Positions 43,756 through 54,307 of a stretch of 64,000 nucleotides of DNA are shown in pieces; position 1 is the first letter of the stretch, and every line of letters begins with the position of its first letter. Source of the stretch: Streptococcus sp. Marseille-Q0941 (GTDB taxonomy: Bacteria > Bacillota > Bacilli > Lactobacillales > Streptococcaceae); NCBI RefSeq assembly GCF_943736975.1, contig NZ_CALSFO010000005.1, positions 1 to 64,000 on the forward strand, in the 5' to 3' direction. Under the pieces are notes generated by a model. It was not told the DNA's origin, did no database searches, and was given only the letters and a program-made list of their open reading frames with translations. The position numbers and the translations under genes were made by a program.

Positions 43756-45024
43756 ATGTCAACTAAATTCATGAAGAGCGCAGCTGTACTTGGTACTGCT
43801 ACTCTTGCTAGCTTGCTTTTGGTGGCTTGTGGAAGCAAAACTGCTGATAAAGCTGCTGATTCTTCTGCATCAGGAAGTCAAGAAATCACTTTCTACGTTG
43901 AAGACCAATATAAAGCATTCGCAGAATCTGCTGCCAAAGCTTACGAAAAAGAAGCTGGTGTAAAAGTTAATATTAAAACTGGTGACCAATTAGGTGGACT
44001 TGACAACCTTTCACTTGACAACCAATCAGGTAAAGCTGCTGACGTTATGATGGCTCCATACGACCGTGTAGGTAGCCTTGGTACTGACGGACAACTTTCA
44101 GAAGTTACTTTGAGCGACGGTGCTAAAACAGACGACACTACTAAATCTCTTGTAACTGTTGGTGGTAAAGTTTACGGTGCTCCTGCTGTTATCGAGTCAC
44201 TTGTTATGTACTACAACAAAGACTTGATTAAAGAAGCTCCAAAAACATTTGCTGAATTAGAAGAACTTGCTAAAGATAGCAAATACGCTTTCGCTGGAGA
44301 AGAAGGAAAAACTACTGCTTTCCTAGCTGACTGGACTAACTTCTACTACGCATACGGACTTCTTGCTGGTAACGGAGCTTACGTATTTGGTGATAATGGT
44401 AAAAATCCTAAAGACATCGGTCTTGCTAACGATGGAGCAATCAAAGGTATCGAATACGCTAAAACTTGGTACGAAAAATGGCCTAAAGGTATGCAAGATA
44501 CTGAAGGTGCTGGTAACTTGATCCAAACTCAATTCCAAGAAGGTAAAACAGCTGCTATCATCGATGGTCCTTGGAAAGCTCAAGCATTCAAAGACGCTAA
44601 AGTAAACTACGGTGTTGCAACTATCCCAACTCTTCCAAACGGTAAAAACTACGCAGCCTTTGGTGGAGGAAAAGCTTGGATCATCCCATCAAGCACTAAA
44701 AACCTTGAAGGCGCTCAAAAATTTGTAGACTTCCTTGTTTCAACTGAACAACAAAAAGCATTCTACGATGCAACAAACGAAATCCCAGCTAACACTGAAG
44801 CACGTGCATACGCTGAAGGCAAAAACGATGAGTTGACTACAGCTGTTATCAAACAGTTCAAGAATGCTCAACCAATGCCAAACATTTCACAAATGTCAAC
44901 AGTTTGGGACCCAGCGAAAACTATGCTCTTTGATGCTGTAAGTGGTAAGAAAGATGCGAAAACAGCTGCTAACGATGCTGTAACATTGATCAAAGAAACA
45001 ATCCAACAAAAATTTGGTAACTAA
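43756..45024 (+). CDS. malX: Maltose/maltodextrin-binding lipoprotein
   Basis: 422 residues. Signal peptide with lipobox LLLVACGS (Cys ~25), a short Ala/Ser/Asp linker, then a periplasmic-binding-protein family 1 fold (EITFYVEDQYKAFAESAAKAY, IDGPWKAQAFKDAKVNYGVATIP, AKTMLFDAVSGKKDAKTAAND). It binds maltodextrins at the surface and feeds MalCD. It has an excellent Shine-Dalgarno (TAGGAGG) and highly biased codons, signs of strong expression. The ATPase (MsmK in streptococci) is not encoded here. A hairpin separates it from malC. Confidence 0.95.
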   Translation: MSTKFMKSAAVLGTATLASLLLVACGSKTADKAADSSASGSQEITFYVEDQYKAFAESAAKAYEKEAGVKVNIKTGDQLGGLDNLSLDNQSGKAADVMMAPYDRVGSLGTDGQLSEVTLSDGAKTDDTTKSLVTVGGKVYGAPAVIESLVMYYNKDLIKEAPKTFAELEELAKDSKYAFAGEEGKTTAFLADWTNFYYAYGLLAGNGAYVFGDNGKNPKDIGLANDGAIKGIEYAKTWYEKWPKGMQDTEGAGNLIQTQFQEGKTAAIIDGPWKAQAFKDAKVNYGVATIPTLPNGKNYAAFGGGKAWIIPSSTKNLEGAQKFVDFLVSTEQQKAFYDATNEIPANTEARAYAEGKNDELTTAVIKQFKNAQPMPNISQMSTVWDPAKTMLFDAVSGKKDAKTAANDAVTLIKETIQQKFGN

Positions 45025-45033
45025 TTGATTGCT

Positions 45034-45069
45034 TCAAGGGAGATAATTTAAACATCTCCCTTGATTTTT
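45034..45069 (+). terminator. Terminator-like hairpin between malX and malC
   Basis: TCAAGGGAGAT, 9-base loop, ATCTCCCTTGA, TTTTT: an 11-bp stem. With no promoter visible before malC, partial termination would give more MalX than MalC/MalD. Confidence 0.8.
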
Positions 45070-45147
45070 AGATACATTAACAATGTTTTCGGCAAACTTG
45101 CTGATTAGCATCGAGCTCTTAGCTCGCATCCTATGAAAGGAGTACTC

Positions 45148-46437
45148 ATGGAACAACAACCAAAAAAAGCAGCCTTGCTTTCATTGATTCCTGGGTTGGG
45201 GCAAATCTATAACAAACAAAAAGCTAAAGGTTTTATCTTCCTAGCTGTAACAGTCGTTTTTGTCCTCTATTTTATTGCACTTGCATCACCTGAATTGAGT
45301 AACTTGATTACACTCGGTACAAAACCGGGCCGTGACAACTCTCTTTTCATGTTGATTCGTGGTGCTTTCCACTCTATTTTTGTAATTGTTTATTTAGCAT
45401 TTTATATTTTCAACATTAAAGATGCACATACGACTGCTAAACGTATCAACAACGGTATTCCTGTAGCTCGTACCTTCAAGGATATGATCAAAGGTATTTA
45501 TGAGAATGGATTCCCATACCTTTTAATCATCCCATCATATGTAGCGATGACATTTGCGATTATCTTCCCTGTTATCGTAACCTTGATGATTGCCTTTACC
45601 AACTATGACTTCCAACATTTACCACCAAATAAATTGTTGGACTGGGTTGGATTGACGAACTTCACAAACATCTGGAGCTTGAGTACCTTCCGTTCAGCCT
45701 TTGGTGCCGTTCTTTCTTGGACAATCATCTGGGCTCTATCTGCTTCTACTTTGCAGATTGTGATTGGTATCTTTACGGCAATCATTGCTAACCAACCATT
45801 TATCAAAGGTAAACGTATCTTTGGTGTTATCTTCCTTCTTCCTTGGGCTGTTCCAGCCTTTATCACTATCTTGACTTTCTCAAATATGTTCAACGATAGT
45901 GTTGGTGCTATCAATACTCAAGTAATCCCTCTCTTTGCTAAGGTTCTTCCATTCCTCGATGGAGCACTAATCCCTTGGAAAACAAACCCTACTTGGACTA
46001 AGGTTGCCTTGATTATGATGCAAGGATGGCTTGGTTTCCCTTATATCTATGTCTTGACACTCGGTATCCTACAATCTATTCCAAATGACTTGTACGAAGC
46101 AGCTTACATCGACGGTGCAAATGCTTGGCAAAAATTCCGCAACATCACTTTCCCAATGATCTTGGCCGTTGCGGCACCTACTTTGATCAGCCAATACACC
46201 TTCAACTTTAACAACTTCTCTATCATGTACCTCTTCAATGGTGGTGGACCTGGTAGTGTAGGTGGTGGAGCTGGTTCAACAGATATCTTGATTTCATGGA
46301 TTTATCGTTTGACAACTGGTACAGCTCCTCAATACTCTATGGCCGCTGCCGTTACCTTGATTATTTCAATCATCGTTATCTCTATTTCTATGATTGCATT
46401 CAAGAAACTACACGCATTTGATATGGAGGACGTCTAA
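45148..46437 (+). CDS. malC: Maltodextrin ABC transporter permease
   Basis: 429 residues. An N-terminal extension ([19 protein letters not shown] and two helices, ~1-100) precedes the standard MalF-type six-helix permease. The EAA loop is [20 protein letters not shown] (~318-337), which contacts the ATPase. It forms the membrane channel with MalD. The start is at 45148, since GAAAGGAG lies eight bases upstream and the ATG at 45133 overlaps it. malD begins one base after the stop. Confidence 0.94.
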   Translation: MEQQPKKAALLSLIPGLGQIYNKQKAKGFIFLAVTVVFVLYFIALASPELSNLITLGTKPGRDNSLFMLIRGAFHSIFVIVYLAFYIFNIKDAHTTAKRINNGIPVARTFKDMIKGIYENGFPYLLIIPSYVAMTFAIIFPVIVTLMIAFTNYDFQHLPPNKLLDWVGLTNFTNIWSLSTFRSAFGAVLSWTIIWALSASTLQIVIGIFTAIIANQPFIKGKRIFGVIFLLPWAVPAFITILTFSNMFNDSVGAINTQVIPLFAKVLPFLDGALIPWKTNPTWTKVALIMMQGWLGFPYIYVLTLGILQSIPNDLYEAAYIDGANAWQKFRNITFPMILAVAAPTLISQYTFNFNNFSIMYLFNGGGPGSVGGGAGSTDILISWIYRLTTGTAPQYSMAAAVTLIISIIVISISMIAFKKLHAFDMEDV

Positions 46438-46438
46438 G

Positions 46439-47281
46439 ATGAATAACTCAATTAAACTCAAACGTAGACTGACTCAAAGCCTTACTTACCTCTACTTGAT
46501 TGGACTTTCAATTGTTATTATCTATCCTCTTTTAATTACGATTATGTCTGCCTTCAAGTCTGGTAACGTCGTAGCCTTTAAACTCGACAGTAATGTCAAC
46601 TTTAGTTTTGACAACTTCAAAGGACTCTTCACTGAAACCTTGTACGGAACATGGTACCTCAACACTTTGATTATCGCTTTGATCACTATGGTCGTTCAGA
46701 CAAGTATTATCGTCCTTGCTGGTTATGCCTACAGTCGTTACAATTTCTTGGCTCGTAAACAAAGTTTGGTCTTCTTCTTGATTATCCAAATGGTACCAAC
46801 AATGGCCGCTTTGACTGCCTTCTTCGTTATGGCCCTCATGTTGAACGCCCTTAACCATAGCTGGTTCCTCATCTTCCTCTATGTCGGTGGTGGTATCCCT
46901 ATGAATGCTTGGTTGATGAAAGGTTACTTTGACACCGTGCCAATGTCTCTTGATGAGTCTGCAAAACTTGATGGTGCAGGACACTTCCGCCGCTTCTGGC
47001 AAATCGTTCTCCCTCTTGTTCGCCCGATGGTTGCAGTACAAGCACTCTGGGCCTTCATGGGACCTTTCGGAGACTATATCCTCTCTAGTTTCTTGCTTCG
47101 TGAAAAAGAATACTTTACAGTTGCCGTTGGTCTACAAACCTTCGTCAACAATGCGAAGAACATGAAGATTGCCTACTTCTCAGCAGGTGCTATCCTCATC
47201 GCTCTTCCAATCTGTACACTTTTCTTCTTCTTGCAAAAGAACTTCGTTTCAGGACTTACAAGCGGTGGCGACAAGGGGTAA
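46439..47281 (+). CDS. malD: Maltodextrin ABC transporter permease
   Basis: 280 residues, MalG type, six helices. The EAA loop is [24 protein letters not shown] (~168-190), typical of carbohydrate permeases. It pairs with MalC. The GGAGG used for its start lies within the last codons of malC. A strong terminator overlaps its stop codon, so the transport operon ends here and malA-malR have their own promoter. Confidence 0.95.
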   Translation: MNNSIKLKRRLTQSLTYLYLIGLSIVIIYPLLITIMSAFKSGNVVAFKLDSNVNFSFDNFKGLFTETLYGTWYLNTLIIALITMVVQTSIIVLAGYAYSRYNFLARKQSLVFFLIIQMVPTMAALTAFFVMALMLNALNHSWFLIFLYVGGGIPMNAWLMKGYFDTVPMSLDESAKLDGAGHFRRFWQIVLPLVRPMVAVQALWAFMGPFGDYILSSFLLREKEYFTVAVGLQTFVNNAKNMKIAYFSAGAILIALPICTLFFFLQKNFVSGLTSGGDKG

Positions 47282-47302
47282 TATACCCTCGCCACCCTTT
47301 TT
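47264..47302 (+). terminator. Terminator of malXCD
   Basis: GGTGGCGA and TCGCCACC, with inner GGGT/ACCC pairing, then CTTTTT. The stem begins inside the last codons of malD. Confidence 0.85.
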
Positions 47303-47423
47303 CATTTTTGTACTTGTACATCGATTCGCTTTTGAGAAATAAGAGCTTGCAGAAATTACCTTGTTAGTTAGTGGACAAATCCTAACAAACATTCACTTTT
47401 ACCAAGGATTCTACTATCCCCGC

Positions 47424-47452
47424 TTGAAATAAAAAACATTTCTCTATATAAT
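47424..47452 (+). promoter_or_regulatory. Promoter of malA-malR
   Basis: TTGAAA (47424-47429), 17 bp, TATAAT (47447-47452). No operator palindrome is visible nearby. Confidence 0.75.
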
Positions 47453-47486
47453 ACTCGTATAGAAAAATGCCTATAGAAAGAGATTT

Positions 47487-48287
47487 ATGTTACCATATCC
47501 ATTTTCTTATTTTAATAGTATTTGGGGATTTCGTAAGCCCCTATCTCATCGTTTCGGTCTAAATTGGTTTCAACTGATTTTTACCAGTATTTTCTTGATT
47601 AGCTTGTCGATGGTGCCAATTGCTATCCAGAACAGTTCTCAGGAAACCTATCCTTTGGAAACCTTTATCGATGATGTCTACGCACCTTTGACGGATAGTG
47701 TGGTTCAAGATTTGGCTACCAATGCCCAGATTGTCGATGGTAAGCTAAGCTATACAGGGACAACTCCCCATCAAGCTTCTGTACAAATCGGCGCTACTGC
47801 TCCTTCAAGTTTCCCTGAAGAATTACTTCTTAGCTTTGAACCCGAGCAACTCGTCATCAGTAAGCAAGGAAAAGAGTTAACCAGTATCCGCTATCACGCT
47901 ATTACAACAGAGAGCTTCCAAAACAAGGAAAGCTTGACTCAGGCTATTTCCAAAGACTGGTATCAACAGAATCGTGTCTATATTAGCCTCTTCCTGGTCT
48001 TAGTCGCTAGTTCCCTCTTTGGGCTTAATTTTTTCATTGTCGCTTTAGGCGCTAGCCTTTTGCTCTACTTTACGAAAAAATCACGTCTCTTCTCATTTAA
48101 GACCTATAAAGAGTGCTATCATTTTATTTTGAACTGTTTAGGATTACCAACTTTCATTACCTTGATTCTAGGTCTCTTGGGCCAAAATATGACGACTTTG
48201 ATTACTGTTCAAAACATTTTATTTGTTCTATACCTGGTCACTATCTTTTATAAGACTCATTATCGTGATCCAGACTACCAAAAGTAG
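47487..48287 (+). CDS. malA: DUF1189 membrane protein (MalA)
   Basis: 266 residues with four or five helices: one near residues 28-46, then a ~120-residue extracytoplasmic part ([20 protein letters not shown]), then helices from ~165 to the end. It belongs to DUF1189 and is called malA in pneumococcus. Its role in maltodextrin use is not defined. malR follows 9 bp later. Confidence 0.88.
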   Translation: MLPYPFSYFNSIWGFRKPLSHRFGLNWFQLIFTSIFLISLSMVPIAIQNSSQETYPLETFIDDVYAPLTDSVVQDLATNAQIVDGKLSYTGTTPHQASVQIGATAPSSFPEELLLSFEPEQLVISKQGKELTSIRYHAITTESFQNKESLTQAISKDWYQQNRVYISLFLVLVASSLFGLNFFIVALGASLLLYFTKKSRLFSFKTYKECYHFILNCLGLPTFITLILGLLGQNMTTLITVQNILFVLYLVTIFYKTHYRDPDYQK

Positions 48288-48296
48288 GAGATTATT

Positions 48297-49283
48297 ATGC
48301 CTGTTACGATTAAAGACGTGGCCAAGGCTGCAGGAGTTTCACCTTCAACCGTAACCCGTGTTATTCAAAACAAATCTACGATTAGCGACGAGACTAAAAA
48401 ACGAGTTCGAAAGGCAATGAAAGAACTCAATTATCATCCTAACCTTAATGCTCGAAGTCTCGTTAGCAGTTATACGCAAGTTATTGGCTTGGTACTTCCA
48501 GATGATTCAGACGTTTTCTACCAAAATCCTTTCTTCCCTTCTGTTCTTAGGGGGATTGCACAGGTTGCCTCAGAGAATCACTATGCCATTCAGATTGCGA
48601 CCGGTAAGGATGAAAAAGAACGTTTAAACGCCATTTCACAAATGGTCTACGGAAAACGTGTGGACGGTCTGATTTTCTTGTATGCTCAAGAAAATGATCC
48701 CTTGGTACAACTAGTTGTCAATGAGCAATTTCCCTTCCTCATTCTTGGAAAATCACTTTCCCCTTTTATTCCGCTTGTTGATAATGATAATATTCAAGCT
48801 GGTTTTGATGCGACCGAGTATTTCATCAAAAAAGGATGTAGTCGAATTGCTTTCATTGGTGGTACCAAGAAGCTCTTCGTTACTCAGGACCGTCTGACAG
48901 GTTACGAGCAAGCTCTTCAAGAACACAATCTACCCCTTGATAGCCAACGTACCTTCTTTGCAGACGAGTTTCTAGAAGAAAAGGGCTATAACTTTAGTAA
49001 GCAACTCTTTAAACACAACCCTCAGACCGATGCAATTATCACAACTGATAGTCTCTTGGCTGAAGGTGTATGTAATTACCTCAACGAACACCAGCTTGAC
49101 GTTCCAGTCCTCAGCTTTGACTCAGTAAATCCAAGGTTGAATCTAGCTGCCTATGTTGATATCAATAGTCTTGCTCTTGGCCGGACTTCATTTGAAACCA
49201 TTCTTCAAATCATCAATGATGTCAAAGAAAATCGTCAAATCTGCTATCGTCAAGTGATTGCACACAAAATCGTTGAAAAATAA
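48297..49283 (+). CDS. malR: Maltose operon repressor (LacI/GalR family)
   Basis: 328 residues. N-terminal HTH TIKDVAKAAGVSPSTVTRVI (~4-23) and hinge, then a periplasmic-binding-like effector domain (VIGLVLPDDSDVFYQNPFFP, RIAFIGGTKKLFVTQDRLTGY). In pneumococcus MalR represses malXCD and malMP, with maltose as inducer. The operators at 43385-43716 are its likely targets. It is in an operon with malA and is not obviously autoregulated. Confidence 0.95.
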   Translation: MPVTIKDVAKAAGVSPSTVTRVIQNKSTISDETKKRVRKAMKELNYHPNLNARSLVSSYTQVIGLVLPDDSDVFYQNPFFPSVLRGIAQVASENHYAIQIATGKDEKERLNAISQMVYGKRVDGLIFLYAQENDPLVQLVVNEQFPFLILGKSLSPFIPLVDNDNIQAGFDATEYFIKKGCSRIAFIGGTKKLFVTQDRLTGYEQALQEHNLPLDSQRTFFADEFLEEKGYNFSKQLFKHNPQTDAIITTDSLLAEGVCNYLNEHQLDVPVLSFDSVNPRLNLAAYVDINSLALGRTSFETILQIINDVKENRQICYRQVIAHKIVEK

Positions 49284-49316
49284 AAACCAACTCTCTTTTT
49301 CGAGTTGGTTTTTTTG
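49283..49316. terminator. Bidirectional terminator (malR / YitT gene)
   Basis: AAAACCAACTC, 8-base loop, GAGTTGGTTTTTTT: an 11-bp stem with U-runs. It ends malR and, from the other side, the aspS-YitT operon. Confidence 0.9.
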
Positions 49317-49336
49317 TATTCTATTTATCTGAACAA

Positions 49337-50278
49337 CTAGTTTTCAACCTCGACAAATCGTCCTAGAATATGGACATTCTCCGAGACAGATACAAAGGCT
49401 GTTGGATCAACTTGTTTCATGATTTGTTTAAAATCATTGAACTCCGCACGAGTGATAACTGTAATCAAAATCGCCTTACGTTCGTGGTTATAAGTTCCTT
49501 CAGCATCATGAATCATGGTCGCTCCACGGTGCAATTTATTGTGGATTTTCTCAATGACTGCATCTGGATTGCTAGTGACGATCATGGCCTGCATGCGTTT
49601 TTGTTTGGTGAAAACTGCATCTGTTACACGACTTGAAACAAAGATGGTAATCATAGAATAGAGAGCATATTTCCATCCAAAGGTCAAGCCTGCAATCAGC
49701 ATAATTGTACCGTTCACCAAGAAAGAGATGCTTCCGACATTACGACCTGTTTTCTTACGAATGGTCAGACTGACAATATCCGTTCCACCGCTGGAAATGT
49801 TATGGCGTAAAGCAAATCCGATTCCTAGCCCCATGACGACTCCCCCAAACAGGGCATTGATGATGGGATCTTCTGTCAAGACCACCACTGGCACAAACTG
49901 GATAAAGAACGAGCTCATGGATACCGTGATAAAGGTAAAAATCGTGAACTTATGGCCAATCTGTCGCCAAGCTAAAATCATGAGTGGAACATTGATACAA
50001 TAGAATGCGACAGAGATTGGGATGTGGAAATGAAACCAATAGTTACTAAGGCTTGAGATAATCTGTGCTAGACCCGTTGCGCCACTGGAGTAAACGTGTC
50101 CTGGTTGAAAAAAGAAATTGACTGCTACTGCTGACAAAAAGCCATAAACCAGAGAAGCCGATACTTTCTCATCATATTTTTCCCGAGAGATACTTTGTAA
50201 AACTCGTAAGATTTTTATCTGATAAGCAAATCGGCGCAGATAATAGCGCCACCGCTTAATTCGTTTTGCTTGTTTCAT
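49337..50278 (-). CDS. YitT-family membrane protein
   Basis: 313 residues. Five or six helices (~40-225) with [22 protein letters not shown] and [17 protein letters not shown], both diagnostic of the YitT (DUF161) family. A C-terminal DUF2179 domain (~230-310) contains [21 protein letters not shown]. Function is unknown. It overlaps the aspS end by 23 bp, so expression is coupled to aspS. This aspS-YitT neighbourhood next to malR is the pneumococcal order. Confidence 0.92.
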   Translation of the reverse strand: MKQAKRIKRWRYYLRRFAYQIKILRVLQSISREKYDEKVSASLVYGFLSAVAVNFFFQPGHVYSSGATGLAQIISSLSNYWFHFHIPISVAFYCINVPLMILAWRQIGHKFTIFTFITVSMSSFFIQFVPVVVLTEDPIINALFGGVVMGLGIGFALRHNISSGGTDIVSLTIRKKTGRNVGSISFLVNGTIMLIAGLTFGWKYALYSMITIFVSSRVTDAVFTKQKRMQAMIVTSNPDAVIEKIHNKLHRGATMIHDAEGTYNHERKAILITVITRAEFNDFKQIMKQVDPTAFVSVSENVHILGRFVEVEN

Positions 50279-52019
50279 CTTGTTCTACTTGTAGATTGAG
50301 TTCTTCTAGTTGTTTAAGAGCGACTGTTGATGGAGCTTGAGTCATTGGGTCGGTTGCCTTATTGTTCTTAGGAAAGGCAATGACTTCACGGATATTCTCT
50401 TCTCCAGCTAAGAGCATCACAAAACGGTCAAGACCGATAGCCAAGCCCCCGTGTGGTGGGAATCCATAGTCCATGGCTTCCAAAAGGAAACCAAACTGGT
50501 CATTAGCTTCTTCAGCCGAGAAGCCAAGAGCTTTGAACATACGTTCTTGGAGTTCTTTTTGATTGATACGAAGGCTACCACCACCAAGTTCATAACCGTT
50601 CAAGACGATGTCATAGGCAATAGCACGAACCTTAGCCAAATCCCCTTCGAGTTCATGAGCAGTCTCTGCCTGAGGAAGAGTAAATGGATGGTGGGCGCTC
50701 ATATAACGGCCTTCTTCTTCAGACCATTCAAACATTGGCCAGTCAACAACCCAAAGGAAGTTAAATTGGTCGTTATCAATCAAGCCAAGTTCTTTAGCAA
50801 TGCGGCCACGAAGGGCACCAAGTGTTGCATTTGCTACCTCAAGCGTATCCGCCACAAAGAGAACCAAGTCCTTATCTTCAAGACCAAGCTCACTTGTTAA
50901 ATCGCCTTGAATGGCAGTCAGGAACTTAGCAACCGGTCCGTTCAATTCACCATCAACAACCTTGACCCAAGCAAGACCCTTAGCACCATACTGCTTGGCT
51001 ACTTCTGTCATCTTGTCAATGTCTTTACGTGAGTAGTTATCTGCTGCACCTTTAACGACGATGGCTTTAACTGCAGGTGCTTCTGAGAAGACTTTAAAGT
51101 CCACACCTTTGACAAGATCTGTCAAGTCTTGAAGCAACATGTCAAAACGCGTATCTGGCTTGTCAGAGCCATAAAGAGCCATAGCATCATCATACTTCAT
51201 ACGAGGGAATGGTAGCGTTACTTCAATCCCTTTTGTTTCCTTCATCACACGCGCAATCAAGCCTTCTGTGATATCTTGGATTTCTTGCTCAGTCAGGAAT
51301 GAAGTCTCCAAGTCGACCTGGGTAAATTCAGGCTGACGGTCTCCACGTAAATCTTCATCACGGAAACATTTGACGATTTGGTAGTAACGGTCAAATCCCG
51401 CATTCATCAACAACTGTTTGGTGATCTGTGGACTTTGAGGAAGTGCGTAAAACTGCCCTTTATTGACGCGAGAAGGCACCAAATAGTCACGAGCCCCTTC
51501 TGGTGTTGACTTAGAAAGGAATGGTGTTTCCACATCAATAAATTCTAACTCATCCAAGTAGTTGCGGATAGAATGCGTTACCTTGGCACGAAGTTTAAGG
51601 TTTTCCAGCATTTCTGGACGACGAAGGTCAAGATAACGGTAACGTAGACGCGTATCATCGTTTGCCTCAATCCCATCCTTGATTTCAAAAGGTGTTGTTT
51701 TAGCTGTGTTAAGCACCGTAAGAGTTGTTACATCCAGCTCAACTGCTCCAGTCGCCAATTTATCATTGGCCTGTTCACGTGCTGCAACCTGACCAGTCAC
51801 CTCGATGACGTATTCACTACGAAGGCTTTCAGCTGTTGCCATCACTTCTGCTGATACTTTTTCAGGGTTGATGACCAACTGCATAATCCCTTCACGGTCA
51901 CGAAGGTCGATAAAAATCAAGCCACCAAGGTCACGACGACGGGCAACCCAACCCTTCAAGGTAATTTCTTGTCCGATGTGTTCCTCACGAACACGACCAG
52001 CATACATACTGCGTTTCAT
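50256..52019 (-). CDS. aspS: Aspartyl-tRNA synthetase
   Basis: 587 residues, bacterial type. The OB-fold anticodon domain ([31 protein letters not shown]) is followed by class II motif 1, motif 2 ([20 protein letters not shown], ~218-237), the GAD insertion and motif 3 ([20 protein letters not shown]). It charges tRNA-Asp. The true start is 52019 with AGGAG; the longer frame from 52136 is not supported. -10 TAAAAT lies at 52048-52053. No T-box is present in the short leader. Confidence 0.97.
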   Translation of the reverse strand: MKRSMYAGRVREEHIGQEITLKGWVARRRDLGGLIFIDLRDREGIMQLVINPEKVSAEVMATAESLRSEYVIEVTGQVAAREQANDKLATGAVELDVTTLTVLNTAKTTPFEIKDGIEANDDTRLRYRYLDLRRPEMLENLKLRAKVTHSIRNYLDELEFIDVETPFLSKSTPEGARDYLVPSRVNKGQFYALPQSPQITKQLLMNAGFDRYYQIVKCFRDEDLRGDRQPEFTQVDLETSFLTEQEIQDITEGLIARVMKETKGIEVTLPFPRMKYDDAMALYGSDKPDTRFDMLLQDLTDLVKGVDFKVFSEAPAVKAIVVKGAADNYSRKDIDKMTEVAKQYGAKGLAWVKVVDGELNGPVAKFLTAIQGDLTSELGLEDKDLVLFVADTLEVANATLGALRGRIAKELGLIDNDQFNFLWVVDWPMFEWSEEEGRYMSAHHPFTLPQAETAHELEGDLAKVRAIAYDIVLNGYELGGGSLRINQKELQERMFKALGFSAEEANDQFGFLLEAMDYGFPPHGGLAIGLDRFVMLLAGEENIREVIAFPKNNKATDPMTQAPSTVALKQLEELNLQVEQDETSKTN

Positions 52020-52047
52020 TTCTTCTCTCCTCTTGTATTCTGTTACT

Positions 52048-52053
52048 ATTTTA
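52048..52053 (-). promoter_or_regulatory. Extended -10 of aspS
   Basis: Minus strand TTATGGTAAAAT; the -35 is poor. Confidence 0.5.
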
Positions 52054-52119
52054 CCATAAAAGCGCAGGCTCTTCATGAAAATCATCAGAAAAGTTGAGAG
52101 TTTCCTGCGATAAATAAAA

Positions 52120-52147
52120 AAATCCAGCAAAGTCATTTGCTGGATTT
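52120..52147 (-). terminator. Terminator of the XRE-PspC-CPBP operon
   Basis: AAATCCAGCAAA, 4-base loop, TTTGCTGGATTT: a 12-bp stem followed on the minus strand by TTTTATTT. Confidence 0.9.
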
Positions 52148-52156
52148 GGGTTTTCT

Positions 52157-52372
52157 TTATTTTTTACGCTTTTTTGCAATCTCTTCCGTCTTCTTAGGTA
52201 GGACAATTTCTGTCACATAAGCCGTCGCAAATCGTATAACCCCGGCGATAGGAGCAAAGATAACCGCTAGATTATTATAAAAGAAATCTCCCTTAATGAA
52301 ATAGACAAGTAGACCGATAACAAAGAAGAGAAATACAGCCTGAATGATTGCTAATAATAGTACTCGTTTCAT
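52157..52372 (-). CDS. Small membrane protein, unknown
   Basis: 71 residues with two hydrophobic segments ([20 protein letters not shown] and [20 protein letters not shown]) and a basic tail ([12 protein letters not shown]). No family is recognised with certainty. Last gene of the eight-gene operon, 18 bp after the CPBP gene, with AGGAGG upstream. Confidence 0.75.
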   Translation of the reverse strand: MKRVLLLAIIQAVFLFFVIGLLVYFIKGDFFYNNLAVIFAPIAGVIRFATAYVTEIVLPKKTEEIAKKRKK

Positions 52373-52390
52373 GATTTCCTCCTGAGTCTA

Positions 52391-53032
52391 TTATAGCATG
52401 ACTATCATTAAAAATGCGATTAAATTATTCAAAGCATGTAGGGCTATACTATAAGCTAAACCACCCTTGCTGATATAAGCCAAGCCCATGCTAAACCCAA
52501 GTGAAGCATAAACTAGGAACTGTAGTGGAGTTCCAGGAAAATGAACAAGAGCAAAAATGAGACTACTTACAAGAAGAAAGAGAGCTGTTTGCTTGATGTT
52601 ATCTTGCTGAGGGAAGACAAAGCGAGCCAACATACCTCTAAAGGTTAACTCTTCTGTCAGGGGTGCAAAGACGACTGCCATGAAGAACGCGAAGAGAGGT
52701 TGTTCTTGAGCCAATTGATCTACCATCTGTTGATTGACTGATGGATCATTTGGTAAAAAATTTTCTACAACAATGACAAGAATCCATACCAAGGCAGGCA
52801 ACCAGATGTATTTGTTAAGAGCCGTTTTTTCTATTGTAACAGTGCCAGTCTTATACCACTTGTAGGTAACGAAGGTGAAAATTCCTGCCAACAAGATATA
52901 AATTGGGATAGCAACGTAGTTAGGTGCTCCCATTATCAAGGCGGCTAAACCTACGCCCTGAATAAAACTATAGACCATAAGAAATGATAAGAAGGCAAGG
53001 CTATACCAGCCGATATTTTTAAGTGTTTTCAT
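52391..53032 (-). CDS. CPBP-family intramembrane metalloprotease
   Basis: 213 residues, about seven helices. Motif 1 is PLTEELTFRGMLARFVFP (~121-138, EE and R), motif 2 is FALVHFPGTP (~165, His) and motif 3 HALNNLIAF (His/Asn). The second CPBP protease of the window; the two share motifs but are otherwise diverged. It belongs to an operon of small membrane proteins with a PspC protein and an XRE regulator, so an envelope-stress or self-immunity role is inferred. Confidence 0.9.
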   Translation of the reverse strand: MKTLKNIGWYSLAFLSFLMVYSFIQGVGLAALIMGAPNYVAIPIYILLAGIFTFVTYKWYKTGTVTIEKTALNKYIWLPALVWILVIVVENFLPNDPSVNQQMVDQLAQEQPLFAFFMAVVFAPLTEELTFRGMLARFVFPQQDNIKQTALFLLVSSLIFALVHFPGTPLQFLVYASLGFSMGLAYISKGGLAYSIALHALNNLIAFLMIVML

Positions 53033-53041
53033 AATATTCTC

Positions 53042-53743
53042 CTATTTAAAATAACGTTTTGTTTTGCGCAATTGTGCCACATTCATGTACATATGAATAA
53101 CAACTGCCACCAGCAGAGCAACCAACTGTACTTGCCCCAATACCACAGATAAAGCTACTAAGACAACGTAGATACCAGGAATGAGGAGCTGATTGACCTT
53201 GAACAAGATCAAGTAAGCTTCTTCCATCTCAGCCTGTTTTTCTCCCTCATCATAAGTATCGAGGTAGTCCAAAACTTCCTTAGGCGTCGCCATAATAGAA
53301 AGTTTGTAGTTGCGAATCTTACTGGTGATTTTTAGGCAGTACACACCTGCACATATACTTACAACTATCAAAAGTAAGGATCCCATTGATAGTCCGAAAC
53401 TTCCTAAGTCTAAAAGCATACAAGATAGCATACAAATTTGGCAAACATTCCAAGCTACCGCACCATAATCTAAGAAACGATACGTAGCAAGGTAGTCATG
53501 CTCGTTTTCTTCATCCTCTTCTTCTCTCTGATAGCTTTGATAGGCTTTATGGCTTTTTCTAATAAAATAAAAGGTTAGCATTGCCGTAATCAGATCTAGA
53601 CCAAAAAAGATTGAGAATAAGGCAGAGATTACTTGAGTTTGACTGATACCTAAAGGATTAAGACTAAGAACAGCAGCAAGTATTCCTAATAAATTTCCTA
53701 CAAGAAAAAGCTTCAGTGTAAAAATGATACGTTTCTTTTTCAT
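53042..53743 (-). CDS. Multi-pass membrane protein, unknown
   Basis: About 233 residues. Two helices near the N-terminus (~10-65), an acidic linker (YQREEEDEENEHDYLATYRF), a pair of helices (~95-135), a cytoplasmic segment (KISTKIRNYKLS-like, then EVLDYLDTYDEGEKQAEMEEAY) and a final pair (~185-225). This looks like DUF3169-type proteins often linked to small XRE regulators, but the assignment is tentative. The second ATG (53743) has the better Shine-Dalgarno spacing. Confidence 0.75.
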   Translation of the reverse strand: MKKKRIIFTLKLFLVGNLLGILAAVLSLNPLGISQTQVISALFSIFFGLDLITAMLTFYFIRKSHKAYQSYQREEEDEENEHDYLATYRFLDYGAVAWNVCQICMLSCMLLDLGSFGLSMGSLLLIVVSICAGVYCLKITSKIRNYKLSIMATPKEVLDYLDTYDEGEKQAEMEEAYLILFKVNQLLIPGIYVVLVALSVVLGQVQLVALLVAVVIHMYMNVAQLRKTKRYFK

Positions 53744-53756
53744 ATTCATCCTCCCT

Positions 53757-54107
53757 CTAAACTAATCCAGCCAACCACTGACCAAAAGCTTTTCCTGATT
53801 CAAAAATAGCGGTCAAGCCTTCTGTTCCAAGTGACACCAAAATCAAACAAACAGCAAGTAAGAGAATAGCTTGGTTTCTAGCTTTTTTTGCTCCATCCCC
53901 CAAGGGTTCATTGCCAAGCCAACCTGCTAGATAAGCATAGGCTGTAACTGTTAAAATACCAATCTCCGTTGAAGAAAGAAACAACAAGACTGTCATCAAA
54001 CGAACGACGTTGGTCTGGATGTTAAAATAATTTCCTAGACCTGCACAAACACCTGCAAGTGCTTTGTTCTCTGTATCGACTTGAAAACCTGCTAAAAACT
54101 CTTTCAT
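53757..54107 (-). CDS. PspC-domain membrane protein
   Basis: About 116 residues. The PspC domain (ALAGVCAGLGNYFNIQTNVVRL, ~16-37, then a helix to ~65) is followed by a second helix (~80-100). PspC proteins sense or stabilise the envelope in phage-shock responses, and in Firmicutes PspC-like domains occur with LiaF-type systems. No pspA/liaH is in the window. The second ATG at 54107 fits AAGGAG better. Confidence 0.88.
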   Translation of the reverse strand: MKEFLAGFQVDTENKALAGVCAGLGNYFNIQTNVVRLMTVLLFLSSTEIGILTVTAYAYLAGWLGNEPLGDGAKKARNQAILLLAVCLILVSLGTEGLTAIFESGKAFGQWLAGLV

Positions 54108-54109
54108 AT

Positions 54110-54307
54110 TCATTCTCCTTTTTCACTTGCTAGATTTTTGGATTTCTTTTCAATCCAGTCAACTACTGGGATGAGGGCAAAGTAGATCCAAAAGGATTGC
54201 TCACTTTGATATAGATTAAACCAGCCTAAGTCTGTCCCGATAATTAGAAACACGCCCACCAATAAAGCTATGGAAACTACATAATAAATCACTTTATACT
54301 TGTTCAT
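54110..54307 (-). CDS. Small membrane protein, paralogue A
   Basis: About 65 residues with two helices: YKVIYYVVSIALLVGVFLII and FWIYFALIPVVDWIEK. It is clearly paralogous to the next gene, sharing MNKYKVIYY, IG--GWF and the FWI block, so the pair arose by tandem duplication. The stop overlaps the PspC gene start region. Function is unknown. Confidence 0.75.
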   Translation of the reverse strand: MNKYKVIYYVVSIALLVGVFLIIGTDLGWFNLYQSEQSFWIYFALIPVVDWIEKKSKNLASEKGE

